The notes: generated from the sequence alone by a model not told the origin. A DNA stretch of 64,000 nucleotides from Magnetococcales bacterium (GCA_015228815.1 JADGCV010000003.1:52545-116544); one strand, 5' to 3'; positions 27,920 through 38,228 are shown, counted from the stretch's first letter. Translations and numbers: made by a program.

Positions 27920-30025
27920 TCAAAATCCACTCTCCCGCAGCAGAAGTGCCAACAGCCATCGGCCAAGGCGGACCATCGGGGCTTCTCCGGGGCGCTGGAA
28001 CACGAGGGCGCCGCGAACGATCCGGGGGACGGGGAGGGTGAGATCCTCGGGGAGGCAGGTGGCGCGAAACAGCGTGTCTTGTGGGATGGGGAGGCCCTGG
28101 GCGGTAACCCGTACCACGACCGGACCGCCATGAATCGATGCCAGCATGGGATCGGGAAGGGTCTGAAGGCTGGTCCGGTCCACGTCCGCAAGACGGCATG
28201 TGCGTGGCGGCTGGTCTCCGGCCTCGGGGATGAACATTCCCGGGGTCCCGGGAGGAGGTTCGGGACCCCCGGCGGGAAGGACGGCCTCGATGATCCCCTG
28301 GGAGCGGTCGGCCAGGGTGAGAAGAATTTCATGTTCCGCGATCCAGTCTCCCGGGTTCAGGTGGGGCGCGAGGCTGACAACCTCGCCAGGAAACGGGGCG
28401 ATGACGTTCAAACGACGAAACTTCTCTTTCAGGGCCAGGACCTGGGCCTGTCTAAACCGCAGTTGTTGGTGGAGTGAGGGTTCTCCTTCCAGTTGCAGCC
28501 GGCGGATGCCGGGGGCGTTGAGTTGCCAGGTGATCCGCTCGATGGCCAGATCGAGGGATCGGGCTTCATGGATCCGCTCGGGGGCGGACAGGCGCACGAG
28601 GAGGGCGCCCTGTTCGACCTTCTGGCCCAGGGTGATGGGGCGTTGTTCCAGCCGTCCTGCCTCGGGGGCGTGGAACACGGCATGGCGTTTGGCGCGCACG
28701 ATGGCGGGGGCGTGAAGGTTTTCGTGCCAGGGAACGAACAGAAGCGCTACCATCACAAGGAGCAGCATTCCCGACATCAGGGCATGACCATTGTGTGTCC
28801 GGGTCCGTGGCAGGGAGGACCAGACCCGGATTTCCCGAAAGATGGGCGTGACGATGAAGTGGTGCATTTCCCACAGGAACACGATCAATCCGAGCAATTT
28901 GAACAGCAGATGATAGATGAACAGGGCGACCGCCACATACAGGGTCGTCCGATAGATCCAGGTCATCAGGGAAAAGAGGATCAGAAACCGGCGAACCGTC
29001 ACCGGTTGCGGGTGCGGCGGTGGCAGACCGAGGCCCAATACCGCCTCCCGGAGCCACCACCGGCCAAAGGCGAAGGAGCGCTGGTGCAGGTTGGGAAAAT
29101 TCAGGAGATCACAAAGGATGAAATAACCATCGAAGCGCATGAATGGATTAAGGTTGATCAGCAGGGTCCAGATCCAGGCGGTTGTGGCCAGGAGAAACGC
29201 GCTGTCCTTGATTGTCCCCTCGGGGAGAAAATGCCATGAAAACAGGGCAAGACCCGCCACGCCCAGTTCCGTGAGGATTCCCGCGGCCGCCACGAGGAGG
29301 CGTTTGTTTTTTTCGGGAAGTTTCCAGGTGTCATTGGTTTCGGTGTAAAGTACCGGCCACAGGGTGATGAAGGCGATTCCCATGGTCGTGACCCGGCAAC
29401 CGAAATGGCGGGCGACGATGGCATGGCCCAACTCATGGACGCTCTTGGCGATCACCAAGGCGAACGCCGAATGGGCGAGGCCCGAGGGGGTGAGAAAACC
29501 GGAGAAGGCCGCGGTGAAAAGCTCCCATCGTTGCAGGGTCAGGATCAGGCCGACGCATGTGGCCGCGGCGATCGACCCGAGGACGGGCCGGGAAAAGAGC
29601 CGGGAGATTCGGGGAACCAGGCGTTGCAGCCAGCGATCGGGGTGAACGAGGGCGATCCTGAAAAAAAGGAGACGCGAAACGAAATCCTTGATGTTGGCGT
29701 GGTGATTGTTCCGCGCCTCCTGAATCCAGCGCTGTCGCTCCGAATCACTTTGTGGCTGAAGCAGATGGTATTGACGGAGGAAACGTTCAAGATCGAGAAC
29801 GGTCGCCGGGGTGGTGTCGAGGGTTGTTTCTGCGCGGATGGCGGTTGCGATCCGCCGGGGATCGCCGAGAGACCAGCGCAGAAGTATTTCGAAGCTTTCC
29901 CATCCGATGCGATGGAACCGATGGCAGACCGGATCGTGAATGGTCCACGACGGGCTGCCGTCGGCGTTGACCGGTCCGGAGTGGAGGTCGAGGTCTTCCC
30001 TCAGGGGATTCAGATTCCCAGCCAT
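27920..30025 (-). CDS. M50 (site-2 type) metalloprotease fused to a HlyD-like adaptor domain
   Basis: This is a 701-residue inner-membrane protein. Residues 1-110 form a soluble helical region resembling PqqD-like peptide-recognition modules. Several hydrophobic helices follow, with the zinc-protease site HELGH at 197-201 inside a membrane segment and the third ligand in NPFMRFDGYF near 300. After a last helix (about residue 425) the C-terminal third is a biotinyl-lipoyl/HlyD-like periplasmic part with a hairpin (IVRAKRHAVFHAPEAGRLEQ; FRRLNVIAPFPGEVVSL). This architecture is that of bacteriocin-type or YydH-like peptide zinc metalloproteases. It overlaps the upstream adaptor gene by 16 bases. 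It may process or push a substrate through the adjacent TolC channel. Confidence 0.86.
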   Translation of the reverse strand: MAGNLNPLREDLDLHSGPVNADGSPSWTIHDPVCHRFHRIGWESFEILLRWSLGDPRRIATAIRAETTLDTTPATVLDLERFLRQYHLLQPQSDSERQRWIQEARNNHHANIKDFVSRLLFFRIALVHPDRWLQRLVPRISRLFSRPVLGSIAAATCVGLILTLQRWELFTAAFSGFLTPSGLAHSAFALVIAKSVHELGHAIVARHFGCRVTTMGIAFITLWPVLYTETNDTWKLPEKNKRLLVAAAGILTELGVAGLALFSWHFLPEGTIKDSAFLLATTAWIWTLLINLNPFMRFDGYFILCDLLNFPNLHQRSFAFGRWWLREAVLGLGLPPPHPQPVTVRRFLILFSLMTWIYRTTLYVAVALFIYHLLFKLLGLIVFLWEMHHFIVTPIFREIRVWSSLPRTRTHNGHALMSGMLLLVMVALLFVPWHENLHAPAIVRAKRHAVFHAPEAGRLEQRPITLGQKVEQGALLVRLSAPERIHEARSLDLAIERITWQLNAPGIRRLQLEGEPSLHQQLRFRQAQVLALKEKFRRLNVIAPFPGEVVSLAPHLNPGDWIAEHEILLTLADRSQGIIEAVLPAGGPEPPPGTPGMFIPEAGDQPPRTCRLADVDRTSLQTLPDPMLASIHGGPVVVRVTAQGLPIPQDTLFRATCLPEDLTLPVPRIVRGALVFQRPGEAPMVRLGRWLLALLLRESGF

Positions 30026-31365
30026 TGCCGGATCAGGATCCAGGGTTTACGAACCAGGTGTCCGCCAAGGGTGACACGGCCATGATAAATGCGCGCCGAT
30101 CCCCTGAAGCCGATACGGGCCAGGGGGGTGGGTCGATCGAAGGTGCCATCGAGCCGGTAGGCCAAGGTTCCATCCGGGGCGAGGTCGGCCATGTAATGGA
30201 CATGGGTCAGGGTGGCCGCGATGGGGTCGGCGGGACGGCCATGGAGAAAAAGGGTGATCGGGTCGCCTGGTTCGAGCTGAATGGCATCGGTGACGGCCAG
30301 GCGGATGGACAGGGCGACACGGGAAGGGTCGGCCAGCATGAACAGACGTTCTCCCTGGTCGATGGGACGACCGATCCAATCTTCGGGATTGGCAAAAATG
30401 GCGATGCCGTCCCGTGGAGCGGCAATGACGACTCCTTTCAATTTTTCTTCGAGGTAGGTGACATCGGCGGAGCGTTGTTTGACCTTGAGGCGCAACAGGG
30501 TGGCCATGGAGGAGGTTTCCGCGCCGTGGACTGCCTGTTGTTCCGCCGTCCGCAGTTCCGATACGGCGATTTCCTGTTCGCGCAGGGCGATTTCCAGACG
30601 ATTTTTCAATTCCTTGTCGTCCAGGACCAGAAGTGGATCCCCCGTGGCGACCTCCTGGTTGGGGCGGATGAGAAACCGATCGACGATTCCCTTCATGGGC
30701 GAACGGATAATGATCGGCTGGTCCGCCACGACCTCTGCCGGAGCCAGGACCGATTGCCGTATCGGCAGGAACGGAAGTGGTGACACCAGCAACAGCAGTG
30801 CCAGAGTTCGTTTTCGTGGCAGGAGCGACAACCATCCCCTGTGTGACCATGAGGGGCGGTTGGTGATCCGGTGCCACGCCAGGCCGTAGACCATCGCCAG
30901 ATCTTCCAGATACACGATCTCGTCACGTTCGAAGCGGTGCTCCCGAGCCAGGAACAATCCTCCCTCACCGGCATCGTGGCGGCGATTCAGGGGAAGAAGA
31001 AGGCCATGTGGTGGCAGATGGTCGGGCCAATCGGCGCCGATGGGGGCGGAAACATTGTTTTTCGCGAGGACCAGGTGCCCCTCGTGGTCGTCTTGGGACA
31101 TCGCCTGCCGCAGCAGGGTGGAGAGCCATTGAATGTACGGGGAATCGGGGTCGGGACGGGGATGACCCGACGTGGCCACGACTCGGCCACCCTCTTCCGT
31201 GGCGGACCACAGGGCCGCGTGACTGTAGACGACGAGCCGGCGCGTTTCGTTGACCACGAGAAATTCGAACGCTTCACGGGTGGTGACGGTTCCCGCCTTG
31301 CGCATCAGCTCCAGAAGGGTGGCGATGACGTGTGCCAGGGACGGTGTTTCGGGAGGGTGGTTCAT
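30010..31365 (-). CDS. HlyD-family adaptor with N-terminal GAF-like cytoplasmic domain
   Basis: The 451-residue protein has an unusual cytoplasmic first part (residues 1-175). This resembles a GAF-type sensor domain, with strands such as LVVYSHAALWSATEEGGRVVAT and GLLLPLNRRHDAGEGGLFLA. One transmembrane helix follows (LALLLLVSPLPFLPI, about 190-205). The periplasmic membrane-fusion part comes after it: a lipoyl half (IIIRSPMKGIVDRFLIRPNQEV), a coiled-coil hairpin, the second half (GVVIAAPRDGIAIFA), and a beta-barrel (EPGDPITLFLHG). It overlaps the next adaptor gene by four bases. A sensor domain on a fusion protein suggests ligand-gated export. Confidence 0.8.
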   Translation of the reverse strand: MNHPPETPSLAHVIATLLELMRKAGTVTTREAFEFLVVNETRRLVVYSHAALWSATEEGGRVVATSGHPRPDPDSPYIQWLSTLLRQAMSQDDHEGHLVLAKNNVSAPIGADWPDHLPPHGLLLPLNRRHDAGEGGLFLAREHRFERDEIVYLEDLAMVYGLAWHRITNRPSWSHRGWLSLLPRKRTLALLLLVSPLPFLPIRQSVLAPAEVVADQPIIIRSPMKGIVDRFLIRPNQEVATGDPLLVLDDKELKNRLEIALREQEIAVSELRTAEQQAVHGAETSSMATLLRLKVKQRSADVTYLEEKLKGVVIAAPRDGIAIFANPEDWIGRPIDQGERLFMLADPSRVALSIRLAVTDAIQLEPGDPITLFLHGRPADPIAATLTHVHYMADLAPDGTLAYRLDGTFDRPTPLARIGFRGSARIYHGRVTLGGHLVRKPWILIRQWLGI

Positions 31366-32132
31366 GGTGGTCCGCGGAGTCCTTCGAGGATGGCCCGGCC
31401 ACTCATTCCCGGCAGCAGCTCCGGATGATGACCGTCGATGCGTCCGACGATCTTGATCGATTGACTCATGGGGTCGATTCGGGTTCCGGTGGCGGTTACC
31501 CGGGTGGTGTAGGTGGTTGCGGTTTCATCGATGTGAATTTTGAAGGTCGCTCCCTGGGGCAGTTGATTCAGTTGGCGGCTTGGCAGCAGGAATACCGCTT
31601 CCAGGGCGGTGGGGTCGAGGATTTCCATCAAAGGATCGCCCGCCTTGACATATTGATGCGGTTGCGCCATCCGGACTGCCACCCGTCCGGAAAAGGGGGC
31701 TGACAGGTCGCAACGGTCGATCCGAACCTGGATGATTTTCATTTCCGCCCGGGCCGTGGCGGCTTCGGCGGCGGCCAGTTCTTCTTCCATCCGGCTGGTG
31801 GCGTCGAGACGGGAGAGTCTTTGTTGTACGGCAACTTTGGTCTCGGCGCTTTTGACCTGGGCCTTGGCTCGTTCGAGTTGCGCCTTTTCCAGGGCACAAT
31901 CGAAACGGACCAGAAGCTGTCCTTGTTTGAATGGTTGTCCCTCTTCGGGTTGGATTTCCAGAATTCGTGCCGCAAAGTCGCTGGACAGGACCAGATGGCG
32001 GTGTGTGACCAGTTCGGCGCGCGGCTCCGGGGGCGGGAGGATTGGGAGGAGTGGGAGGAGTTGTTCTTCGCCCAGGGTGAATTTCATGGGCAGGAGCAGC
32101 GCCAACGCCACGATGATCCGTCGCTTCATCAT
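31362..32132 (-). CDS. periplasmic adaptor (RND/HlyD type)
   Basis: This 256-residue exported protein has a signal peptide (MMKRRIIVALALLLPMKFTLG). It has a short membrane-fusion core: a lipoyl half-domain (ILEIQPEEGQPFKQGQLLVRF), a coiled-coil hairpin (residues 90-130), a returning strand (CDLSAPFSGRVAVRMAQPHQYV), and a beta-barrel ending in GMSGRAILEGL. It lacks a membrane-proximal domain of normal length and there is no RND pump gene nearby. It is translationally coupled to the GAF-adaptor gene and lies 69 bases after the TolC-type gene. It probably forms the periplasmic tunnel with TolC. Confidence 0.88.
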   Translation of the reverse strand: MMKRRIIVALALLLPMKFTLGEEQLLPLLPILPPPEPRAELVTHRHLVLSSDFAARILEIQPEEGQPFKQGQLLVRFDCALEKAQLERAKAQVKSAETKVAVQQRLSRLDATSRMEEELAAAEAATARAEMKIIQVRIDRCDLSAPFSGRVAVRMAQPHQYVKAGDPLMEILDPTALEAVFLLPSRQLNQLPQGATFKIHIDETATTYTTRVTATGTRIDPMSQSIKIVGRIDGHHPELLPGMSGRAILEGLRGPP

Positions 32133-32201
32133 GATGTCCTTTCCTCCCGGATCCAGAATTATTGAAAGAAAAAAGGGTCTGAATAGCCACCTTCGGACGT
32201 A

Positions 32202-34907
32202 TCACTCTTTTCCCTCGTTTGATGGGGTTTGTCCGGGAAGCACACTGGCGCCCTCATGATCCTCCGTGCCACTTTTTTTCGTGGCCGCGACGATGAGTGG
32301 CGCGAGGGCATGATTTTTTTTGAGAACCAGTTGCAACCATTTGGCCCGATTGATGTGGTCGAAGGGACCGCATTGAAGAGTATACCATGTTTGGCCATCC
32401 TGTTCCCGCCGGGTCGTGATGCGCGGGGTCGGGCAAAGCGGTTTCAGTTTTTCCCGAATCTCCCGGAGTCCCTGCTCATCGCGTGCCGAAAGTGCCTGGA
32501 CCCAATAGGGTCCGGGTCGGGGGTCCGGGTCGGGTTCACGGATGGCGGTCGAAACCTCGCCGGCGATTTTCCATCCTCCCGCCGTTTTTTCCAGAATCAG
32601 CAGTTTTTCCGAAAGATCATGATGAAGGTCGGAACGGTAACTTTGGACGAAGGTGGCTTCGATCCGACGGTCATCGATGGGATGAAGTTCCAGGGCGTCG
32701 ATCATGATCCGGATGGAACCCAGAATCTTGAAATTTTCTCCCATCCGTTCCCGCCAACGCTCCAGGGAATCCTGGTGCGAGGGAATGAAACCGGGACCGT
32801 AGAACGAGACGAAACGATCCAGATCACGGAGCGACCAGGCGTTTGACCATTCCTGAACGAGGGTCCAGACCTCCTTGATGTCGGCGGGGGGAAGGGGAAT
32901 GCGTGTTGTCCTTGACGTGGGCCGGGGCGGTGAAACCATGGCATGGGTTTCAGGACCGGGGCGTGGCGGAAGCGCCGTGGGCGACGGTTGCACCTTTTTT
33001 TCACTCCGGTTCGGGTCGCTGGTCACGGGAGCGGGTTTGCTCGTGTCCGGGGTGTCGGAGGGATTGGCGGTGGTTGTCGGTGCATGTTGCGTGGTGGTCG
33101 CTGGAATGGTTGTTTCCTCGTTGTCGGGAGTGGTTTCCGGCGTGGTTGACGAAGGATCGTGGTCGGAGAATGCCTCGGGATCGTTCCGGTCACCCTCATG
33201 GGGGGCGATGGAGAAATCGGGATGGCGCAGATATTCTGGGACGTGGGGCGGCGGGGAAGGTCGCGGATTGTCCCCGGAGGTCGCGGGGGAATGATCGACC
33301 GGGGCGGGGAGGTCGATGGCGGAATCAAGGATGGGACGCAACGGTTTGAATGGTTTGGGTTCGGACGAGGCCCCTTCGTTCCATTCGCGGGTCGCCTGAC
33401 GCAGTTGTCGGGCCAGATCCTCGATGGCGGTGTTTTCGTCGATCGACGGAACCAGATCGACACCGATGGAGACATGAATCCTTCCTATCGAGTTCTGCGC
33501 CTCGGCATAGGCCTGATACAGTTGCAGGCGGGAAAAAATGGCCCCGGCGGCGGCATGAATGTGTTCGAGACGATTCTGGGTGTTTTCGCCCGTCAGGGTT
33601 CCGATATGGCGCAGGATGCGTTGATCGATGGCATCGATTTCCTCGGCCCGTTTCAGTTTGCGCACATCTTCCCGATATTGATGCCAAGCCAGATGAATCT
33701 GGGTCAGGATCGCCATGTCCATTGCCAGACGATGCAGGTCGCCGAGGGATTGACGATCCTCGGCCAGGCGGATCGATCGTGGACCCTTGAAGAGCTCGAC
33801 CAGGTTGAGGATGACCTTCGAGGACAGGGCCTCCCATTGATGGTGCAGGGCAAAGGAGTTGGAATCGTAATTGTCCGAAAGGTCGATTTCCAGGCCGGGC
33901 AACAGCCGGAGCATCGCTTTTTTCACCTCGCCCTTGTCGATCCGCGCCTGATGTATTTTTTCCCGCGATTCGGGGCGGTGCAGCAATCCCAGGGTTTCCA
34001 TCTCATCGAGGCTCATCGCGATTGGCGGGATCGCCAGGGCGTCGTCGTCGGGGATCAGCAGGCGAAAAGGGGCCCCGGGGGGAAGATGAATCAGCGCCGC
34101 GAATTCGGTGCGGGCCTTGTTCAATTCATGGCGCAACCCTTCCAATTGTTGCACGATGTCCATCAGTGCCCGTTGAAAGCGTAACATTTCCAGCTGCGGC
34201 TTCAATCGTTCATCCTCGACCCTGCGGGCCTTGTCGAGCGCCTCGGCGGCCAATGCCAGGACGGGGGGGATCCGATCCTCCAATTGTTGCGCCCCGGCGG
34301 CCCGCCAGAAGGCCGAGCGAATCTCCTGAAACAGGTTGTGCGCCGCCTTGCGACGGTTTTCCAGGGCGATGCGGGCCAGATCCTCTTCCTGGCCCGCCTG
34401 GACCCAGGCGATGCCAAAGTCGAGAATGTTCCAGATCATGGTCAGATCCGCCGAACGGATGGCCCGATCCTGGGAAATCGAATAGACGGAGGAACGGACG
34501 CCATCGTGGCTCGACATGCCGGAGGTGGCGGAAAACGAGTCGCGATCGGCATATCCGGCGCTGGCGGTCAATCCCGGCAACAGCGACAGTCCCGTCAGTT
34601 GGGACGATTCCTGCCGGATCGTCTGGTCGAGAACGGCGATCCGGTATCCAAGATTAAACTTCAATCCGCGCGCCAACGCCTCGAACAGGCCGATCGGATT
34701 CGAAAGATGGGATTCGTCGGGAAACAGTTGTTGCCGGTCCGTTGCAATGATCTCTTGACGCTCCGTGGGTGAAATGGGATCCTGATGCCACAGACACCCG
34801 CCGGACAGCCATTGCATGGTCAGAAGGATGACGACGCTCCAACGTGGACCCGTGCGACCGAAGAATGTTGGCCGATAGCCCTTGAGATCCGACCCACTGT
34901 GCGTCAT
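32202..34907 (-). CDS. TolC-family outer-membrane protein fused to NTF2-like and SPOR domains
   Basis: The protein has 901 residues, twice the size of ordinary TolC. The N-terminus has a hydrophobic export signal ending near LSGGC, possibly a lipoprotein site. Residues about 60-535 carry TolC-type helical hairpins (AHNLFQEIRSAFWRAAGAQQ; VLNLVELFKGPRSIRLAEDR). A Pro/Thr/Ser-rich linker spans about 540-675. Residues 680-790 look like a SnoaL/NTF2-type domain of the Cds6 C-terminal kind (EWSNAWSLRDLDRFVSFYGPGF). Residues 798-877 form a SPOR-like peptidoglycan-binding domain (YWVQALSARD to YTLQCGPFDHINRAKWLQ). It is the first gene of the export cluster. The peptidoglycan-binding tail would tie the channel to the cell wall or septum. 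Confidence 0.85.
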   Translation of the reverse strand: MTHSGSDLKGYRPTFFGRTGPRWSVVILLTMQWLSGGCLWHQDPISPTERQEIIATDRQQLFPDESHLSNPIGLFEALARGLKFNLGYRIAVLDQTIRQESSQLTGLSLLPGLTASAGYADRDSFSATSGMSSHDGVRSSVYSISQDRAIRSADLTMIWNILDFGIAWVQAGQEEDLARIALENRRKAAHNLFQEIRSAFWRAAGAQQLEDRIPPVLALAAEALDKARRVEDERLKPQLEMLRFQRALMDIVQQLEGLRHELNKARTEFAALIHLPPGAPFRLLIPDDDALAIPPIAMSLDEMETLGLLHRPESREKIHQARIDKGEVKKAMLRLLPGLEIDLSDNYDSNSFALHHQWEALSSKVILNLVELFKGPRSIRLAEDRQSLGDLHRLAMDMAILTQIHLAWHQYREDVRKLKRAEEIDAIDQRILRHIGTLTGENTQNRLEHIHAAAGAIFSRLQLYQAYAEAQNSIGRIHVSIGVDLVPSIDENTAIEDLARQLRQATREWNEGASSEPKPFKPLRPILDSAIDLPAPVDHSPATSGDNPRPSPPPHVPEYLRHPDFSIAPHEGDRNDPEAFSDHDPSSTTPETTPDNEETTIPATTTQHAPTTTANPSDTPDTSKPAPVTSDPNRSEKKVQPSPTALPPRPGPETHAMVSPPRPTSRTTRIPLPPADIKEVWTLVQEWSNAWSLRDLDRFVSFYGPGFIPSHQDSLERWRERMGENFKILGSIRIMIDALELHPIDDRRIEATFVQSYRSDLHHDLSEKLLILEKTAGGWKIAGEVSTAIREPDPDPRPGPYWVQALSARDEQGLREIREKLKPLCPTPRITTRREQDGQTWYTLQCGPFDHINRAKWLQLVLKKNHALAPLIVAATKKSGTEDHEGASVLPGQTPSNEGKE

Positions 34908-35095
34908 ACGCCGATCGTTTTCGAGTTCCCAGGATGGGGTTGGGGAGCGCGCTGCGATTGAATGACACGGTGAAGAGGGCTGCTGATTCCCTGATCATGA
35001 AGGCCCTCGATGCAAAAGAAAGACCAACCATCATGATCATCCCCGTTTGGCCCTCCCGGAGAAACAATGTCCACGCGGCAGTCCCTGACGATCCG

Positions 35096-38089
35096 ATGGG
35101 CCGCCCGGCGTTCCGGTCGGGGTTCGAAGCAACCGGTCGGCGCGTTTCGACCGCGCTGTCGTCACCCGCGACGGTGCCCGGAGTTTTTTTTCGGGGTTGT
35201 GTCCGGTTGGGCATGGGAATGCTGTTGTTGCTGTCGCTTCTTGTTTTTCTTGTCCCAACCGCGGATGCGCAACCGCGCGGGATTCGGGTGGGGGTTTATC
35301 AGAACAAGCCGGGGGTTTTCTATACGGCGACCAACAAGGCCCAGGGGTTTTACGTCGATATTCTGGAGTATGTCGCGACCGAGGAGCAATGGCGCATCGA
35401 CTATGTGTTTGGTTCCTGGTCGCGCCTTCTGGAGCATTTGGCGGATGGTGAAATCGACCTTGTCGTCGCCATCGCCCATACCGAGGAACGGGACAAGACC
35501 TTCGATTTCAATCGGGAAACGGCCCTGGCCAACTGGGGTCAGGTCTACGTCCGCGACGGCGCCATCCAATCCCTGATCAATCTGGAGCACCGGCGGGTCG
35601 CGGGCCTGGAAAGCGATGTCTATACCCTGAGTCTGAAAAAACTGCTCAAATCCCTCGACATCCCGCATACGTTCATCGAGGTGCCACAGTACAGCGATGC
35701 GATGGAACTGGTCGCCCTCGGTCGGGCCGATGCCGCCATCGTCTCCCGCACCAGCGGACTGGTGCTGGAACAGGAGTATCCGTTGATTCGCAGTCCGATC
35801 ATCTGCTGTCCGGTCGAGGTTCGTTACGCGGTGGCGGGCGGGAGGAATCAGGATCTGATCCTTGCTTTGGATCTTCATCTGAAGCGGCTCAAGGACGACA
35901 AGGATTCCATCTACTTCAAATCGATGGACAAATGGTTCGGCAACATCCGCCCCAGGGAACCTCTGCCGTCATGGTTGCGCTGGAGTTTTGCCATTGTCTT
36001 TCTTTTGCTTCTGCTTTTCATCGTTGGCAATCTGTGGTTGCGGCGGGAAGTCCGGTTGCGTACCCGGGAGTTGTTGGCGGCCAAGGTGGCGGCGGAGGAG
36101 GCGAGCAAGGTCAAGAGCGAATTTCTGGCCAACATGAGCCATGAAATCCGCACCCCGCTCAACGCGGTCATCGGCATGACCGATCTGGTGCTGGACATGC
36201 ACCTGGAACGCGAACAGAAAAGTTATCTGGAAATTGTCCTCTCCTCGGCGGAAGCGCTGTTGGCCCTCTTGAACAGCATTCTTGATTTTTCCAAGATCGA
36301 GGCGGGGCGGATGGAGTTGGAAAACATACTGTTTCCCCTCAAGGATCCCGTTGGCAGCGCCTGCGATACCCTCGCCGTCAATGCCCATCGCAAGGAACTG
36401 GAAATCTATCTTGACATCGATCCCGGGGTCCCGGAGATGATGCGGGGCGATCCGTTTCGTTTGCGTCAGATTCTCGTCAATCTGATCAACAATGCCATCA
36501 AGTTTACCAAGCATGGCGAGATTGTTTTGGAAATCACTTCGGTTCCTTCGTCCGGGCCTTCCCGTTCGTCGATCACCTTCGCCGTTCGCGATACCGGGAT
36601 TGGCATTCCCGGGGAAAAACTGGAAAAGATTTTCGACAGTTTTACCCAGGCGGATGGTTCGACCTCAAGGAAATACGGTGGCACCGGCCTGGGGTTGACG
36701 ATCTCGCGTCAACTGGTCGAATTGATGGGGGGGGTGCTGGAGGTGGAGAGCGAAGAGGGCAAGGGGAGTCGGTTTTTCTTTACCCTCGATTGCGAAACGG
36801 CGCCGCACATGGAGGGGACGAACCGGCAGCCGCTTCAGGGGATGAATATTCTCGTTGCCGATATTCTGGAAACCAATCGCCGCCTGGTGGCAGGGGTTCT
36901 GAGCCGGCTTGGCGCCCGTGTCACCGTGGAATGTGATGGCGACGCGGCATGGCGGGCGATGTCGGAAAGTCCTGGGAGTCCCGGTTCCGGCGGTGCGGAG
37001 GATTGGGAAGATACCGGATTCGATGTGTTCGTCATCGGGCATAAATTGTGGAATGGCGCCGATGGCAGCACCCTTTGCGGTCATTTGGGGAGTCGATCGG
37101 ATTTGTGCGAAAAGACCGTCGCCATGTTGCCGGCCCATCGGCGCAAGAACGATCCTCATCTGGAACGTGGTCCGCATGTCGGGGCCATGCTGGTGAAGCC
37201 GGCCCATGCGGAACGATTGCTCGACACGCTGCAATCGATGCCGCTGTTGGGTTTGCTTCCCGATCGTCCCGTGGGACAACGCTCCCGTGGCGAAGGAAAG
37301 GCTGGGGGAAATACCTATCATATCCTGGTGGTGGAGGACGAACCCAACAATCAGAAACTTGTTACCGACATCCTCGATCAGGCGGGGCATACGTGGAGTC
37401 TGGCCGGGGATGGTCTGGTGGCGCTGGAGCGGATCGAGGCGGAGGTTTTCGACCTGGTGCTGATGGACATCATGTTGCCGGGGATGGACGGATACGAGGT
37501 GACCCGGGCGATCCGCAACAGAGGCGCCGATCCGGTGGGCACGGCCTCCTCGGTTCCGGTGATTGGAATCACGGCCCATGTACTGAAAGGGGACCGCAAC
37601 AAATGTCTCAATGCGGGGATGAATGGATTCCTCGCCAAGCCGTTTCGCCCGCGGGATCTGCTTTCGGTGTTGTATCGCATGGACAAGCAGTTGACCCAGA
37701 AAAAGGTGCTGCGCAAAAAATCGAGCCAGGTCAAGATCATCAAACTCAATTTTATCGGCAGTCCCGAGTATCATGCCACCCGCGTCGTCGTCTTTACCCA
37801 GTGGCCCCGGATCATGACCCGTCTTTACAATGCCATCGAAGCCGGGGATATGACGGTCGTCGCCACCAATGCCGAGGAGATGAAAGGGGTGTCTCACGGG
37901 ATTGGCGCGGATCTGGTGCGCAACGAGGCGTTCAAGTTGGCCATTGCCACACGCAATTCCAGCGCGACCCGGCAGGTACGGGAACAATTCGTGGAGTTGG
38001 AGCGGGAGTATCTCAAGGCGGTTATGGTGATGGTCATGGCGGAAAGTGACCGCCTGAGCGGGGATGACCGGGATCTTCCGTCGCGGTAA
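35096..38089 (+). CDS. hybrid histidine kinase with periplasmic solute-binding sensor
   Basis: This is a membrane sensor kinase of about 997 residues. A signal-like helix ([17 protein letters not shown]) precedes an SBP_bac_3-type sensor ([32 protein letters not shown]), followed by a transmembrane helix ([19 protein letters not shown]). HisKA is [16 protein letters not shown] and the ATPase lobe has NLINNAIKF and DTGIGIP. A receiver-like segment then lacks the acidic pocket (VADILETN). A complete receiver follows ([20 protein letters not shown]). A C-terminal HPt-like bundle reads [12 protein letters not shown], with Glu where the His should be. The start is uncertain: the frame is open from 34934, and Met codons at 34997, 35096 and 35213 all lack a strong ribosome site. 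It is divergent from the TolC-type gene, which suggests it may sense conditions for that cluster. Confidence 0.86.
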   Translation: MGRPAFRSGFEATGRRVSTALSSPATVPGVFFRGCVRLGMGMLLLLSLLVFLVPTADAQPRGIRVGVYQNKPGVFYTATNKAQGFYVDILEYVATEEQWRIDYVFGSWSRLLEHLADGEIDLVVAIAHTEERDKTFDFNRETALANWGQVYVRDGAIQSLINLEHRRVAGLESDVYTLSLKKLLKSLDIPHTFIEVPQYSDAMELVALGRADAAIVSRTSGLVLEQEYPLIRSPIICCPVEVRYAVAGGRNQDLILALDLHLKRLKDDKDSIYFKSMDKWFGNIRPREPLPSWLRWSFAIVFLLLLLFIVGNLWLRREVRLRTRELLAAKVAAEEASKVKSEFLANMSHEIRTPLNAVIGMTDLVLDMHLEREQKSYLEIVLSSAEALLALLNSILDFSKIEAGRMELENILFPLKDPVGSACDTLAVNAHRKELEIYLDIDPGVPEMMRGDPFRLRQILVNLINNAIKFTKHGEIVLEITSVPSSGPSRSSITFAVRDTGIGIPGEKLEKIFDSFTQADGSTSRKYGGTGLGLTISRQLVELMGGVLEVESEEGKGSRFFFTLDCETAPHMEGTNRQPLQGMNILVADILETNRRLVAGVLSRLGARVTVECDGDAAWRAMSESPGSPGSGGAEDWEDTGFDVFVIGHKLWNGADGSTLCGHLGSRSDLCEKTVAMLPAHRRKNDPHLERGPHVGAMLVKPAHAERLLDTLQSMPLLGLLPDRPVGQRSRGEGKAGGNTYHILVVEDEPNNQKLVTDILDQAGHTWSLAGDGLVALERIEAEVFDLVLMDIMLPGMDGYEVTRAIRNRGADPVGTASSVPVIGITAHVLKGDRNKCLNAGMNGFLAKPFRPRDLLSVLYRMDKQLTQKKVLRKKSSQVKIIKLNFIGSPEYHATRVVVFTQWPRIMTRLYNAIEAGDMTVVATNAEEMKGVSHGIGADLVRNEAFKLAIATRNSSATRQVREQFVELEREYLKAVMVMVMAESDRLSGDDRDLPSR

Positions 38090-38134
38090 GCGCGGGTGAA
38101 ATGGCGCGTGAAAAACAAAGTCAAAATCAAAACC

Positions 38135-38164
38135 CTGGGGGCAATCCCCCAGACCCCTTTTTTC
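38135..38164 (+). terminator. rho-independent terminator after the hybrid kinase
   Basis: CTGGGGG-CAAT-CCCCCAG forms a perfect seven-base-pair stem with a four-base loop. It is followed by ACCCC and six T residues. It separates the kinase from trpS. Confidence 0.75.
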
Positions 38165-38228
38165 TTTCAATAATTGAACCCAGAGGGTACCTGGGCCATT
38201 ACCAAAAATCTTGAAGGATCCACATCCA

